DNA of 64,000 nt, from the NCBI RefSeq assembly GCF_004283755.1, contig NZ_SHMH01000006.1, forward strand, positions 1-64,000. The letters are read 5' to 3'. The translations under genes and the position numbers were made by a program. The notes under the pieces are model-generated. The model made no database searches. It was not told where the DNA came from and saw nothing but the letters and a program-made list of their open reading frames with translations. This document shows, in pieces, positions 21,408 through 30,174 of this stretch. The DNA is from Pseudoxanthomonas winnipegensis. GTDB lineage: Bacteria; Pseudomonadota; Gammaproteobacteria; Xanthomonadales; Xanthomonadaceae. The first letter of the stretch is position 1, and every line of letters starts with the position of its first letter.

Positions 21408-22421
21408 ATGCCTGCTTCGCGCCTGACCTGCCTGCTGCTGACCGCCTGCGTCACCCTGCTTTCGGCCTGCGGCGGCGAGGCGGTCAAGACGCCACCGCCG
21501 GCCACGACCGTGGTGCCACCGCCGGCGGTCACCGCCAAGCCGGTGGTGATCGGCATCGCGCTGGGCGGCGGGGCGGCCAAGGGCTTCGCGCACATCGGCG
21601 TGATCAAGATGCTGGAGGCCAACGGCATCCGCCCCGACGTGGTCGCCGGCACCAGCGCTGGCAGCGTGGTCGGCGCGCTCTACGCCAGCGGCATGGACGT
21701 GTTTCAGATGCAGAGCAAGGCCGTGGCGCTGGACGAATCGACCATCCGCGATGTGCGCCTGTTTTCCGGCGGGCTGGTGCAGGGCCGCGCGCTGCAGGAT
21801 TACGTCAACGCGCAGGTGGGCAATACGCCGATCCAGCGGCTGAAGAAGCCCTTCGTCGCGGTGGCCACGCGCCTGGAGGACGGCGAGCGCACCATGTTCA
21901 ACCGCGGCGACACCGGCCAGGCGGTGCGCGCCTCGAGCAGCGTGCCGGGCGTGTTCGAGCCGGTGGAGATCGGCAAGTGGCACTACGTCGACGGCGGCGT
22001 GGTCAGCCCGGTGCCGGTGGATGCGGCCAAGCAGCTGGGCGCGGATTTCGTCATCGCCGTGGACATCTCCAGCAAGGCCAGCGGCAAGAATCCGGGCGAT
22101 CTGCTGGGCACGCTCAACCAGTCGATCACCATCATGGGCCAGCGCGCCGGCCAGCAGGAACTCGCGCGCGCCGATGTGGTGGTGCGGCCCAAGGTCAACG
22201 AGATCGGCGCGGCCGATTTCAGCCAGCGCAACGCGGCCATCCTGGAAGGCGAGAAGGCCGCGCTGGCGGTGATGCCGCAGATCAAGGCGCGCCTGGCCCA
22301 GCTGCAGCACGAGCGCGCGGCGGCCGCAGCAGCGGCTGCCGAGCCGAAGTCGCAGCCGTGTGTGGAGCCGACGCGGCTGCAGCGGCTGACGTTCCGCGGG
22401 ACGCCTTGTCCGGCCAAGTGA
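21408..22421 (+). CDS. Patatin-like phospholipase lipoprotein (RssA-like)
   Basis: A 337-residue lipoprotein: signal peptide with lipobox LLSAC (lipidated Cys21), a Pro-rich linker (about 28-45), then a patatin domain. The catalytic dyad is Ser83 in GTSAGS with the Asp of VDGG; the oxyanion loop is GGGAAKG (53-59). A helical Ala/Gln-rich tail follows. Such proteins hydrolyse acyl esters of lipids at the envelope; the physiological substrate is unknown. ATG at 21408 is chosen as the start of the signal peptide. Confidence 0.92.
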   Translation: MPASRLTCLLLTACVTLLSACGGEAVKTPPPATTVVPPPAVTAKPVVIGIALGGGAAKGFAHIGVIKMLEANGIRPDVVAGTSAGSVVGALYASGMDVFQMQSKAVALDESTIRDVRLFSGGLVQGRALQDYVNAQVGNTPIQRLKKPFVAVATRLEDGERTMFNRGDTGQAVRASSSVPGVFEPVEIGKWHYVDGGVVSPVPVDAAKQLGADFVIAVDISSKASGKNPGDLLGTLNQSITIMGQRAGQQELARADVVVRPKVNEIGAADFSQRNAAILEGEKAALAVMPQIKARLAQLQHERAAAAAAAAEPKSQPCVEPTRLQRLTFRGTPCPAK

Positions 22422-22516
22422 GCGGTTGGGTCGTGTCGTTGTTGAGGCCGGATAGGGCTTTCATCTGGTCGAACTCGGCACTGCGAGTAGTTGCCTGAGC
22501 GGAACTGCGCACCAGC

Positions 22517-22601
22517 GAAAGGCAAAAGCAAAAGCAAAAGCAACCCTTCCCCCTCAGTCGCTAGTTCGCGACTTCGAGCTCCCCTTCGCTGCGCGAAAGG
22601 G
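22517..22601. repeat. Short tandem hexamers and a dispersed mosaic repeat
   Basis: 22517-22542 holds a run of CAAAAG-type hexamers. 22551-22582 is a 32-base sequence (CCCTCAGTCGCTAGTTCGCG and on to CTTCGAGCTCC) found inverted, with one difference, at 52103-52134. The module CTTCGCTGCGCGAAAGGG (22584-22601) recurs at 52187 in the direct orientation. It is intergenic repeat material, not coding. Confidence 0.7.
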
Positions 22602-22713
22602 AGGGGGCAGAAGCGGGAGCTTCGCTGCGCGTTAGTCGCTTGAGATCCGTTGATCTCGATGTCGCACACCTCGCGAGGCCGCTTCTCACTCGAAGCGCCA
22701 GCAACACCTCTAC

Positions 22714-22796
22714 CGTCGTTCCCGCGAACGCGGGAACCCAGGGACTTTCGCGCGGTAAAGCCAAGGGCGCGGGAGGCCGCGTTCGCAGGAACGACG
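22714..22796. repeat. 83-bp element with 20-bp terminal inverted repeats
   Basis: CGTCGTTCCCGCGAACGCGG (22714-22733) is the inverse complement of 22777-22796 with one mismatch. The interior contains GAACCCAGGGACTTTCGCGC. Size and structure fit a MITE- or ERIC-like intergenic element that folds into a cruciform. It lies between the convergent patatin gene and the broken TonB receptor gene. Confidence 0.75.
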
Positions 22797-22837
22797 AGTG
22801 TCGCTTAGCGCCCTTACTCAACCCCCATCGCCAGCCC

Positions 22838-25078
22838 TCAGAACCGCCACCGCAAACTCGCCGAGACGAAGCGCGGTTCGCCGTAGTTGTTGTAGTCCAG
22901 GTTGGCCCAGTAGGTCTTGTCCAGCGCGTTGCGCACCGATAGCGTCGCGGTCCACTGCGCGTTGATGCGCAGGTTGGCGTTGAGGTGGACCAGCGTGTAG
23001 GCGCCCTGGGTGACCGTGACCGGCGTGGTGGTGCCATCGCCATTGGGACGCTCGATGTTGAAGCCCTGCACCTTGCTCTGCCAGCTCACGCCGCCGCCCA
23101 GGCTCAGGCGATCCCAGCGACCCGGCAGGCGCCACTGCGTGGACAGCTGCAGATAGTTCTCGGGCAGGTTGGCGTAGATGGCATCGGTCGGCGCGCGGGT
23201 CACCTTGACGTGGGTGTAGCCGGCGTTGAGCGTCCAGCCCGGCAGCAGCTCGCCGTTGAAGTCCACTTCCCAGCCGCGGCTCTTGGTGCCGTTGACGCCC
23301 ACATAGGCCGAGCTGCCGTCCGGCAGCGAGTTCGGCGGCTGGGTGGTGTCCAGCACCGCGTAGTTGTCCTGCTTGGCCTCGAACACCGCGGCGGTGGCCA
23401 TGGCGCGGCCATCGAACAGTTGCGCCTTGAGGCCGGCTTCCAGGTTGGAGCCTTGCACCGGCGCCAGCAGGTTGTCGTTCCTGTCCTTGTAGTTCTGCGG
23501 ATTGAAGATCTCGGTGTAGCTGGCGTAGAGCGAGACATCCGGCACCAGGTCGTAGACCAGGCCCACGTAGGGCGTGACTTCGTCGCTGACCTTGTAGCGG
23601 CCGCTGGTGCCGGTGTAAGTGCCGGCGGCGTTGTAGGCGCGGGTGCGCGTTTCCCACGAACTCAGGCGCGCGCCGGCGATCAGCGACAGCGGCTCGGCCA
23701 GGCGCAGGCGCGCCGAGGCATAGACGCCGCGCTGGGTGGTGCGGGCCTGGCGCCAGGCGCCGGTGCGGCGATAGGTCAGTGCGCCGGCGCTGCCGTCCCA
23801 GTCGTACAGGTTGGGCACGTTGAAGCCCATCGCATTGCCATACGGCGTGGCGATCATCTGCCAGTCGCTCGGATAGACCAAGGCGACGCCGGGCGTAGTG
23901 GACTGCAGGTCCTGCCAGCTGCCGCCGACCACCACGTCGTGGGTCCGGCCGAACAGCGCGAACTTGCCCGACAGGTATACGTCCAGCGCATCGCGGGTGT
24001 CGTTCGTCTCGCCGGCGCTGGCCTGCAGACAGGTGCCGGCGCCGGTGGCCGGGTCCGGGTAGCCGCTGCCGTAGACGCGCAGGCTCTGCACCTCGCCCTT
24101 GGTATGCGCCGAGTTCACCCTCAGCAGCCAGTCCTCGCCGAAGCGCTGCTCCAGATTGGCGAAGGCGGTGCGGGTCTGGCGCTGCCAGCGCGTCCAGGCC
24201 GGCGAGAAGTTGGTCGAGCGCGAGAGGTGGGCGCTGGCGCCATCGGCGCTGAAGAACGGCACCGTGCCCCAGGTCGAGCCGGTCGGGTTGTTGCCCTGGA
24301 TCTGGTAGCCGACCGTGACCGTCGTGCTGTCGGTCAGGTCGCCTTCCAGCACGACCATGCCGGCCTTCTTGTTCTCTTCTTAGCGGTCGTAGTAATAGTC
24401 GCGGTCGGTCCAGGCGCCGACCCAGCGGCTGCGGAAGCGCCCGTCTTTGGTCAGCGGCAGGTTGATGTCGGCCTGTACGCGGCGGAAGTCCCAGCTGCCC
24501 ACGCTGGCGGTGACCGCCGCATCGAAGTCGCGGCCCGGACGCTTGCGCAGCAGGTTGACCGTGGCCGAGGGAATGCCGGCGCCGCTGAGCAGGCCGTTGG
24601 CGCCGCGGATGACTTCGATGCGGTCGTAGAAGGCGGTGTCGTACTCCTGGTTGGTCGAGCCGCTGTAGGTCGGCAGGCTGTCGACCTGGAAGTCGGTGAT
24701 CTGGAAGCCGCGCGCGAAGTACAGCGGACGCTGGGTATCCCAGAAGGACACGTTGACGCCGGTGATGTTGCGCATCACATCGTTGATGCTGAACATCGAT
24801 TCGTCCTCCAGCCGCTGCAGGCCGACCACACTCACCGATTGCGGCGTGTCCTGGATGCTGATCGGCAGCCGCGTGGTGGTGGACGGCTCGGCGCGCGCGC
24901 CGGTGACCTGCACGTTGTCCAGCGTCTTGGGCGTGCGGCGGCGCGCCTGCTCCTCGGCGTCGGTCTCGCCATCGGCGGCGTGGGCGAGCGGGGCGCACAG
25001 GCCCAGCCCCAGCAGCAGGGCCGCGGCGAGCGGGGAGCGGGTCGGCGCGGCGGACGCGCGGAAAATGGCAGCGGACAT
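22838..25078 (-). pseudogene. TonB-dependent siderophore receptor interrupted by an in-frame stop
   Basis: The frame encodes a complete FhuE/FpvA-type receptor of about 745 residues: signal peptide (residues 1-36, ending CAPLAHAADGE), plug (RLPISIQDTPQSVSVV, IEVIRGANGLLSGAGIPSAT), and barrel ending SASLRWRF. A single TAA at 24380-24382 interrupts it after DRDYYYDR. Reading continues in the same frame with EENKKAGMVVLEGDL, exactly the family's expected continuation, so this is a nonsense codon, not a frameshift or two genes. AAGGAA precedes the start at 25078. It may be a young pseudogene, a phase-like off state, or a sequencing error. The two halves would not fold separately as barrels. A Fur-like box lies 155 bases upstream. 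Confidence 0.88.
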
Positions 25079-25230
25079 GGGGTTCCTTGAGGGCGCAGGC
25101 AGGCACGCCGCGCGCGGCGAAGGCGAGCGCACGGCGGGGAAGACGTTGGGAGGCTTGCCCAGATAGCGGGCTGGCGATGGTCGTCCGATGACCACGCAGG
25201 CGGGCGTTGGCGCGGAGGCCTGCGGCGCGC

Positions 25231-25250
25231 AAATGTAAGTGATTCTCAAA
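25231..25250 (-). promoter_or_regulatory. Fur-like box upstream of the siderophore receptor
   Basis: Read on the minus strand the sequence is TTTGAGAATCACTTACATTT, close to the 7-1-7 Fur consensus (TGAGAATcATTTaCATT type). It is 153 bases upstream of the receptor start at 25078 and just downstream of the esterase gene end (25355). Iron repression is the expected effect. Confidence 0.72.
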
Positions 25251-25354
25251 TGGCGGACAAGCCACACACGGGCATGCGGTGGCCGCCAAAGGCCTCGCGC
25301 GCCGCCAGGCGCGATGACAAAGCCGTCAGAGAAGAACTGCGTGCGGTGCGCGGC

Positions 25355-26251
25355 TTAGTTCATCGCGGTGGCCAGATAGGCATCGACCGCACGGGTGTAG
25401 GCGGAAGGCTCGCCCAGCGTGCGGTTGATCTGCATATGCGACAGGTCCTCGGGCAGGACCTGGACGGTCACGCCGAAGGCCTGCGCGCGCTGCGCCAGCC
25501 CGCGTGCCTGCGCGCAGCTGTCCTCGCGCCGCGAGGAACACACCGCGAGCATCGGCAGCGAAGCCCGCGAGAGATGGTGCCAGGGCGAGACCGCGCTCCA
25601 GGTGCGGGGGTCGTCGCCGAAGGCGCGGTCGTAGAGCGGGAAGTGGCGCGCCTGCATGATCTGCACGACATTCATCGCCGCGCTGTCCAGCGCGATCACC
25701 GCGCGCGGGCGCTGCGCGCCGGCCTCGGTCAGCGCCGCGACATCGGCGCCGAGCAGGGCGACCAGATGCGCGCCGGCCGAATGCCCCATCAGCACCGTGC
25801 GCGCCGGATCGCCGCCCCAGTCCTGCGCGTGCCGCTGCAGGTGGGCGATGGCCGCGGCCACGTCGCGCGCCTGCACGGCCGGATCGGCGTCGGGCAGCAT
25901 GCGGTAGTTGATCGACACCAGCACATAGCCGCGCGGCAGCCAGTACGCCGCCTTCGGCGTGGCCAGGCCGGGATTGTCCTTGTCGCCCTTGCTCCAGCCG
26001 CCACCGTGGACCATCGCGATGATCGGCAGGCCGCGCGCGCCGGCGGGCGCATACACGTCGTAGCGCTGCGCCGGATCGGGGCCATAGGCGACCTCGCGCA
26101 GCACACGTGCGTCGGCGGGCAGCGACTGCGTTTCCCCGGTCTCGGCCTGGCGCTGGCCCAGCAGGTGGCGCAGGCGCTCGCCGCGCGACTGCGCGCAGGC
26201 CAGCAGCGGCAAGCAGAGCAGCAGGACACAGCAGGCGGAGCGGACACGCAT
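25355..26251 (-). CDS. Secreted or lipidated alpha/beta hydrolase (BD-FAE/HSL-like esterase)
   Basis: A 298-residue carboxylesterase-like enzyme. The N-terminal hydrophobic stretch ends in LLACA, a possible lipobox at Cys19. The oxyanion motif is HGGGW (82-86), the nucleophile Ser158 lies in GHSAG, and a late DLSHMQ provides the likely histidine. The substrate is unknown. It starts 21 bases after the histidine kinase stop, so ompR-like, envZ-like and esterase genes probably form one transcript. Confidence 0.88.
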   Translation of the reverse strand: MRVRSACCVLLLCLPLLACAQSRGERLRHLLGQRQAETGETQSLPADARVLREVAYGPDPAQRYDVYAPAGARGLPIIAMVHGGGWSKGDKDNPGLATPKAAYWLPRGYVLVSINYRMLPDADPAVQARDVAAAIAHLQRHAQDWGGDPARTVLMGHSAGAHLVALLGADVAALTEAGAQRPRAVIALDSAAMNVVQIMQARHFPLYDRAFGDDPRTWSAVSPWHHLSRASLPMLAVCSSRREDSCAQARGLAQRAQAFGVTVQVLPEDLSHMQINRTLGEPSAYTRAVDAYLATAMN

Positions 26252-26272
26252 GGCGGAGGTTCCGGTTGGACG

Positions 26273-27529
26273 TCAGGCGCCGCGCAGGCGCAGGACCGCG
26301 CGCAGGCCGCGCGGCGGGTTGGGCAGCAGCTGCAGCGCGCCGCCGTGCTGGCGCGCCACGCGGTCGACGATGGCCAGCCCCAGGCCGCTGCCGCCGCCGG
26401 CCGGGTCGTGCACGAATGGCTGCAGCGCGCGCTGCGCCTGCGCCGCGTCCATGCCCGGGCCGTGGTCGCACACGGTCACCTGCCAGGCGCCATCGCCGGT
26501 GCCGACCAGGCGCAGCGCGAACGGCGCGGCGCCATGGCGCTGCGCGTTGGCCACCAGGTTCTCCAGCGCGCGGCGCAGGGCGATGGGCCGCCCGCGCAGC
26601 GGCGCGGTGTCCGGGCACTGTACGTCCCACGGTCCGCCGGCGGCATCGAGCGCCTCGCGGCAGATCCGCGCCAGGTCCAGCGGCTCGGCCGCCTCGTCGC
26701 GGCCGTCGCGGGCGTAGGCGATGAACTGCGAGAGGATGGCGTCGATCTCGGCGATGTCGCGGTCGATGCCGGCGCGCAGGGTGGGGTCGGTGTCGGGCAG
26801 CAGGGCGGTGGCGAACTGCACCCGGGTCAGCGGCGTGCGCAGGTCGTGCGAGATGCCGGCCAGCATCAGCGCGCGCTCGTCGGCGGCGCTGCGCACGTCC
26901 TCGCTGGCCTGCTCCAGGGCGTCGGCCAGCTCGCGCACCTCGCGTGGGCCGCGCACGTCCAGCCGCGGCGCCTCGCCACGGACCAACCCGGGCGCGGCCT
27001 GGGCCAGCTGGCGCAGCGGGCCGACCAGGCGCTGGGCGCAGTACGCCGCCGCCAGCCAGGTCAGGCAGACGCAGCCCAGCAGCAGGGCCAGGGTGAAGCG
27101 CCGGCTGCCGCGCGCGGGCTTGGCGCCGAAGGAGATCCATAGCGTCGGGCTGGTGCGCAGCTGCATCCACAGCCGGTCGCCGTCGGCATCGCGCGACAGC
27201 ACGACCGCACGCTCGCCGCCCAGCGCGCGCGCCGCGCGCTGGCGCAGCACGCGCAGGAAGGGGGCGAACGCGCGCGCGTCGGCCGCTGGCGCGGTCTTGC
27301 GCACGTCCAGCCCGGCCTGCTGCAGATAGCGCAGCGTGGCGGCGTGGCCGCTGTTGCGGCCCACCTCCTCGGCCAGTCCGGCGAAGCCGCGCATGGCGCG
27401 CGCCAGCTGATCGGCGGCCGGGGCGATGGCCAGCTCGCGGCCCAGCACCGCGGCCAGCACGCCGGCGCCGGCCAGCACCAGCGCGATGACCAGCGCCAGC
27501 TGGGCGAACATCCCCGGCGCGCGCCTCAC
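26273..27529 (-). CDS. EnvZ-like sensor histidine kinase
   Basis: A 418-residue inner membrane kinase. Transmembrane helices at about 8-30 and 144-164 bracket a periplasmic sensor of about 110 residues; a HAMP domain (CAQRLVGPLRQLAQAAPGL) follows. Phospho-acceptor His228 is in GISHDLRTPLTRVQFA, the EnvZ-type H box. The ATPase domain has NLVANAQRHG, DHGPGM and GGSGLGLAIVDRVA. The start is the GTG at 27529, which overlaps the regulator stop codon by 4 bases (GTGA) and has GGAGGAGG upstream, so the two genes are translationally coupled. A Met at 27511 is the alternative start. Confidence 0.92.
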   Translation of the reverse strand: MRRAPGMFAQLALVIALVLAGAGVLAAVLGRELAIAPAADQLARAMRGFAGLAEEVGRNSGHAATLRYLQQAGLDVRKTAPAADARAFAPFLRVLRQRAARALGGERAVVLSRDADGDRLWMQLRTSPTLWISFGAKPARGSRRFTLALLLGCVCLTWLAAAYCAQRLVGPLRQLAQAAPGLVRGEAPRLDVRGPREVRELADALEQASEDVRSAADERALMLAGISHDLRTPLTRVQFATALLPDTDPTLRAGIDRDIAEIDAILSQFIAYARDGRDEAAEPLDLARICREALDAAGGPWDVQCPDTAPLRGRPIALRRALENLVANAQRHGAAPFALRLVGTGDGAWQVTVCDHGPGMDAAQAQRALQPFVHDPAGGGSGLGLAIVDRVARQHGGALQLLPNPPRGLRAVLRLRGA

Positions 27530-28245
27530 GCGACCTCCTCCGGCGGCACGAACACATAGCCCGCGCCCCAGACCGTCTGCACGATGGTCGGGTTGCGCGC
27601 GTCGTCCTCCAGCAGCTTGCGCAGGCGGGCGATGGTCACGTCCATGCTGCGCTCGAAGGCCTCGTGCTCGCGCCCGCGCGCCAGACTCATCAGCCGGTCG
27701 CGTGAGAGTGTCTGCCACGGGTGCCGCACCAGCACCGCCAGCACCGCGAACTCGCCGCTGGTCAGCTTCACCACGCGGCCCTGGCGGCTGAGCTGGCGGT
27801 TGCCCAGGTCCAGCCGCCACGGGCCGAAGGCGACGATCCCGCCCTCGGCCTGCGGCGCGCCCGGCACGGCCTGCGTGCGTCGCAGCACCGAGCGGATGCG
27901 GGCCAGCAGCTCGCGCGGATTGACCGGTTTGGGCAGATAGTCGTCGGCGCCGATCTCCAGCCCGACGATGCGGTCGATCTCGTCGCCCTTGGCGGTGAGC
28001 ATCACCACCGGCGTGGGGTCGCCCTGGCCGCGCAGGCGCCGGCACAGCTCCAGGCCGCTCTCGCCGGGTAGCATCAGGTCCAGCACGATCAGGTCGAAAT
28101 GGCCGCGGTCCAGCGCCTGGCGCATCTGCGTACCGTCGCCCACCGCCTTGACGGCGAAGCCCTCGCCTTCCAGGTAGCGCTGCAGCAGTTCGCGCAGGCG
28201 CACGTCGTCGTCGACCAGCAGCAGCTTGGCGGTGATCTCGCTCAT
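27526..28245 (-). CDS. ompR: OmpR-like response regulator
   Basis: A 239-residue regulator. Receiver domain about 7-120 with Asp12-14, phospho-acceptor Asp56 (IVLDLMLPG) and PKPVNPRELLARIRSVLRR, an OmpR hallmark. The winged helix (about 138-232) has GEFAVLAVLVRHPWQTLSRD, RSMDVTIARLRKLLEDD and TVWGAGYVFVPP. ATG at 28245 gives the standard MSEITAKLLLVDDD start. It is first in an operon with the kinase and esterase. The assignment to OmpR itself rests on sequence resemblance; targets are unknown. Confidence 0.92.
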   Translation of the reverse strand: MSEITAKLLLVDDDVRLRELLQRYLEGEGFAVKAVGDGTQMRQALDRGHFDLIVLDLMLPGESGLELCRRLRGQGDPTPVVMLTAKGDEIDRIVGLEIGADDYLPKPVNPRELLARIRSVLRRTQAVPGAPQAEGGIVAFGPWRLDLGNRQLSRQGRVVKLTSGEFAVLAVLVRHPWQTLSRDRLMSLARGREHEAFERSMDVTIARLRKLLEDDARNPTIVQTVWGAGYVFVPPEEVA

Positions 28246-28420
28246 GCGGCGCACTATCGCGCCCGGCGGCTGGCGCCGACAACGCCGGTTGTAGGCAGAT
28301 GTTTCAGCGCCGGCCGGCGGACACATCCGCTGGCATACGCGCAACACCTCGCGGCCCCGGCCGGCCCAGCATGGCGGCACGGCGATCGACGCCGTTCCAT
28401 CCCATCGCGAGGAACCGATC

Positions 28421-28951
28421 ATGCGTACGACCCACCTGATGCTGCTGTCCGCGCTGGCCGTTGGCGGCGCGCTGTCCTTCTCCACCGACGCCTGGGCCGG
28501 CCGCGTCCGCGTCCATGGCGGCGGTACCGCCGCCGATGGCGCGCAGGTGCGCGGCACGGCCGCCGCTGGACGCAACGCCAACGGCGCCTATGTGCGCGGC
28601 CACGGCAGCCGTACCGATGCGGCCGGCAATACCACCGGCCGCAGCGGCGCGGCGGTGCAGGGCGCCGACGGCGGCAGCGCGCACCGCAGCGGCAGCTGGT
28701 ACCGCAACGCCGACGGCAGCGCCGGCCGCCAGGGCACGGCCAGCGCGACCACCGCCGCCGGCGGCAGCCTGTCCACCAGCGGCGAGATCAGCCGCGATGC
28801 CGCAGGCAACGTCAACGGCGCGCGCAGCACCAGCGCCACCACGGCCGGCGGGGCGTCCTACACCGGATCGACCACGGTGCAGAACGGCAGCGTCAGCCAC
28901 ACCGGCACCTGCACCGACAGCAGCGGCCAGGTCGTGGCCTGCCGCAAGTGA
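28421..28951 (+). CDS. Secreted Gly/Ser/Thr/Ala-rich protein of unknown function
   Basis: A 176-residue exported protein. A signal peptide (about 1-26, ending DAWAG) precedes a low-complexity chain of Gly, Ala, Ser, Thr, Asn and Arg with degenerate repeats (RTDAAGNTTGRSG, SRDAAGNVNGARS, ATTAAGGSL, ATTAGGASY). Two cysteines near the end (TGTCTDSSGQVVACRK) could form a disulfide. GAGGAA lies upstream of the ATG at 28421. It heads a probable operon with an EF-hand protein (54 bases on) and a hydroxylase. The repeats suggest a beta-rich or disordered surface protein; I do not recognise the family with certainty. Confidence 0.8.
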   Translation: MRTTHLMLLSALAVGGALSFSTDAWAGRVRVHGGGTAADGAQVRGTAAAGRNANGAYVRGHGSRTDAAGNTTGRSGAAVQGADGGSAHRSGSWYRNADGSAGRQGTASATTAAGGSLSTSGEISRDAAGNVNGARSTSATTAGGASYTGSTTVQNGSVSHTGTCTDSSGQVVACRK

Positions 28952-29004
28952 ACCTTTCGCGCGCCGCCAGGCCGGCGGCGCGCCCTTTCGATCGAGACCT
29001 GCCC

Positions 29005-29307
29005 ATGAAGAAGCTCCTCCACGCGCTGACGCTGGCGCTGCTCGCGCTGGCCCCGTCCTGCCTGCTGGCGCAGCAGGCCAACGACAGCGCCGCCTCGGCC
29101 GGACGCCAGCAGATGGCGCGCAAGCTCAAGGCCGCCGATGCCAACGGCGACGGCCTGATCCAGCGCAGCGAAGCCCAGGCCAGCCTGCCGCGCCTGTTCG
29201 AACATTTCGACGCGCTGGACGCCAACCACGACGGCGCCCTGTCGCGCGAGGAACTGCGCGCGGCGGGCCAGGCGCTGTCCGCCGCCCGACGCGGGTCGGG
29301 CCAGTAG
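29005..29307 (+). CDS. Secreted EF-hand calcium-binding protein
   Basis: A 100-residue protein: signal peptide (1-23, SCLLAQQ) and two EF-hand loops, DANGDGLIQRSE at about 46-57 and DANHDGALSREE at about 74-85, each with Asp at positions 1, 3 and 5 and Glu at 12. It should be a periplasmic or secreted calcium sensor or buffer. The start at 29005 opens the signal peptide. The hydroxylase gene starts 12 bases after its stop. Confidence 0.88.
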   Translation: MKKLLHALTLALLALAPSCLLAQQANDSAASAGRQQMARKLKAADANGDGLIQRSEAQASLPRLFEHFDALDANHDGALSREELRAAGQALSAARRGSGQ

Positions 29308-29319
29308 GCGGCCGCGGCC

Positions 29320-30174
29320 ATGGTCCTGTCCCTGCTTGGCCCGCACCTGTCCTGGCTGCGGTGGGTCCCGCTGGTGCTGCCGCTGCTGGCGGCGCTCGAA
29401 GCCTGGCTGCGCCTGCGTCGCGGCCTGGCCTACGACTGGAAGAGCTACTGGGCCTCGCTGGGGGATGCGCTCGGCCGCGGCCTGGTCGGCCTGGTGCTCG
29501 GCAGCGGCGTGGCCGGCGTCGTGCTGCTGGCGGTGCACCAGGTGCGCCTGACGACCCTGGCGATGGATGCGCCCTGGCAATGGGCGCTGCTGTTCGTCGG
29601 CCAGGAGGCCTGCTACTACGCCATGCACCGCGCCGACCACCGGATCCGCTGGTTCTGGGTCAACCACTGCGTGCACCACTCGCCCGAGCAGTACACGCTG
29701 GCCTCGGCGTACCGGCTGGGCTGGACCGCCCAGCTCACCGGGCAGGCGCTGTTCTTCGCTCCGCTGGTGTGGCTGGGGTTCCCGGTGCCGGCGGTGCTGG
29801 GCGCGCTGGCCCTGAACCTGCTCTACCAGTTCTGGCTGCATACCGAGCTGATCGGCGTGCTGCCGCGCTGGATCGAATACGTCTTCAACACCCCGGCGCA
29901 CCATCGCGTGCATCACGCCAGCAATCCGGAGTATCTGGACTGCAACTACGGCGGGGTGCTGATCGTGTTCGACCGGATGTTCGGCAGCTTCCGCGCGCAG
30001 TTGCCGGGCGTGCCGCCGCGCTACGGCCTGGTCGAACCGCTGCGCAGCCACCATCCGGTGCGGATCGCCCTGCACGGCTGGCGGGGGCTGTGGGCCGACC
30101 TGCGCCGGGTGCGCTCGCCCGGGCAGGCGCTGCGGACGCTGTTCGGGCCGCCGGGGTTCAAGCCGGGCGGCTGA
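29320..30174 (+). CDS. Sterol desaturase/fatty acid hydroxylase family membrane enzyme
   Basis: A 284-residue di-iron membrane hydroxylase with several hydrophobic segments and the three histidine boxes HRADH (about 102-106), HCVHH (about 116-120) and HRVHH (about 194-198). The family uses oxygen to hydroxylate or desaturate lipids, carotenoids or sterols; the substrate cannot be read from sequence. It follows the EF-hand gene at 12 bases and so is probably cotranscribed. It ends directly against the ZIP transporter gene on the opposite strand. Confidence 0.9.
   Translation: MVLSLLGPHLSWLRWVPLVLPLLAALEAWLRLRRGLAYDWKSYWASLGDALGRGLVGLVLGSGVAGVVLLAVHQVRLTTLAMDAPWQWALLFVGQEACYYAMHRADHRIRWFWVNHCVHHSPEQYTLASAYRLGWTAQLTGQALFFAPLVWLGFPVPAVLGALALNLLYQFWLHTELIGVLPRWIEYVFNTPAHHRVHHASNPEYLDCNYGGVLIVFDRMFGSFRAQLPGVPPRYGLVEPLRSHHPVRIALHGWRGLWADLRRVRSPGQALRTLFGPPGFKPGG

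Noticed and set aside
22517..22796. A CRISPR array
   Set aside because: The repeats are hexamers and one pair of inverted arms, without regularly spaced direct repeats and without cas genes.
22838..24358. Treating the two halves of the broken TonB receptor as separate genes
   Set aside because: Both halves are in the same frame and together make one complete receptor. Neither half alone has a usable start and signal peptide with a whole barrel.
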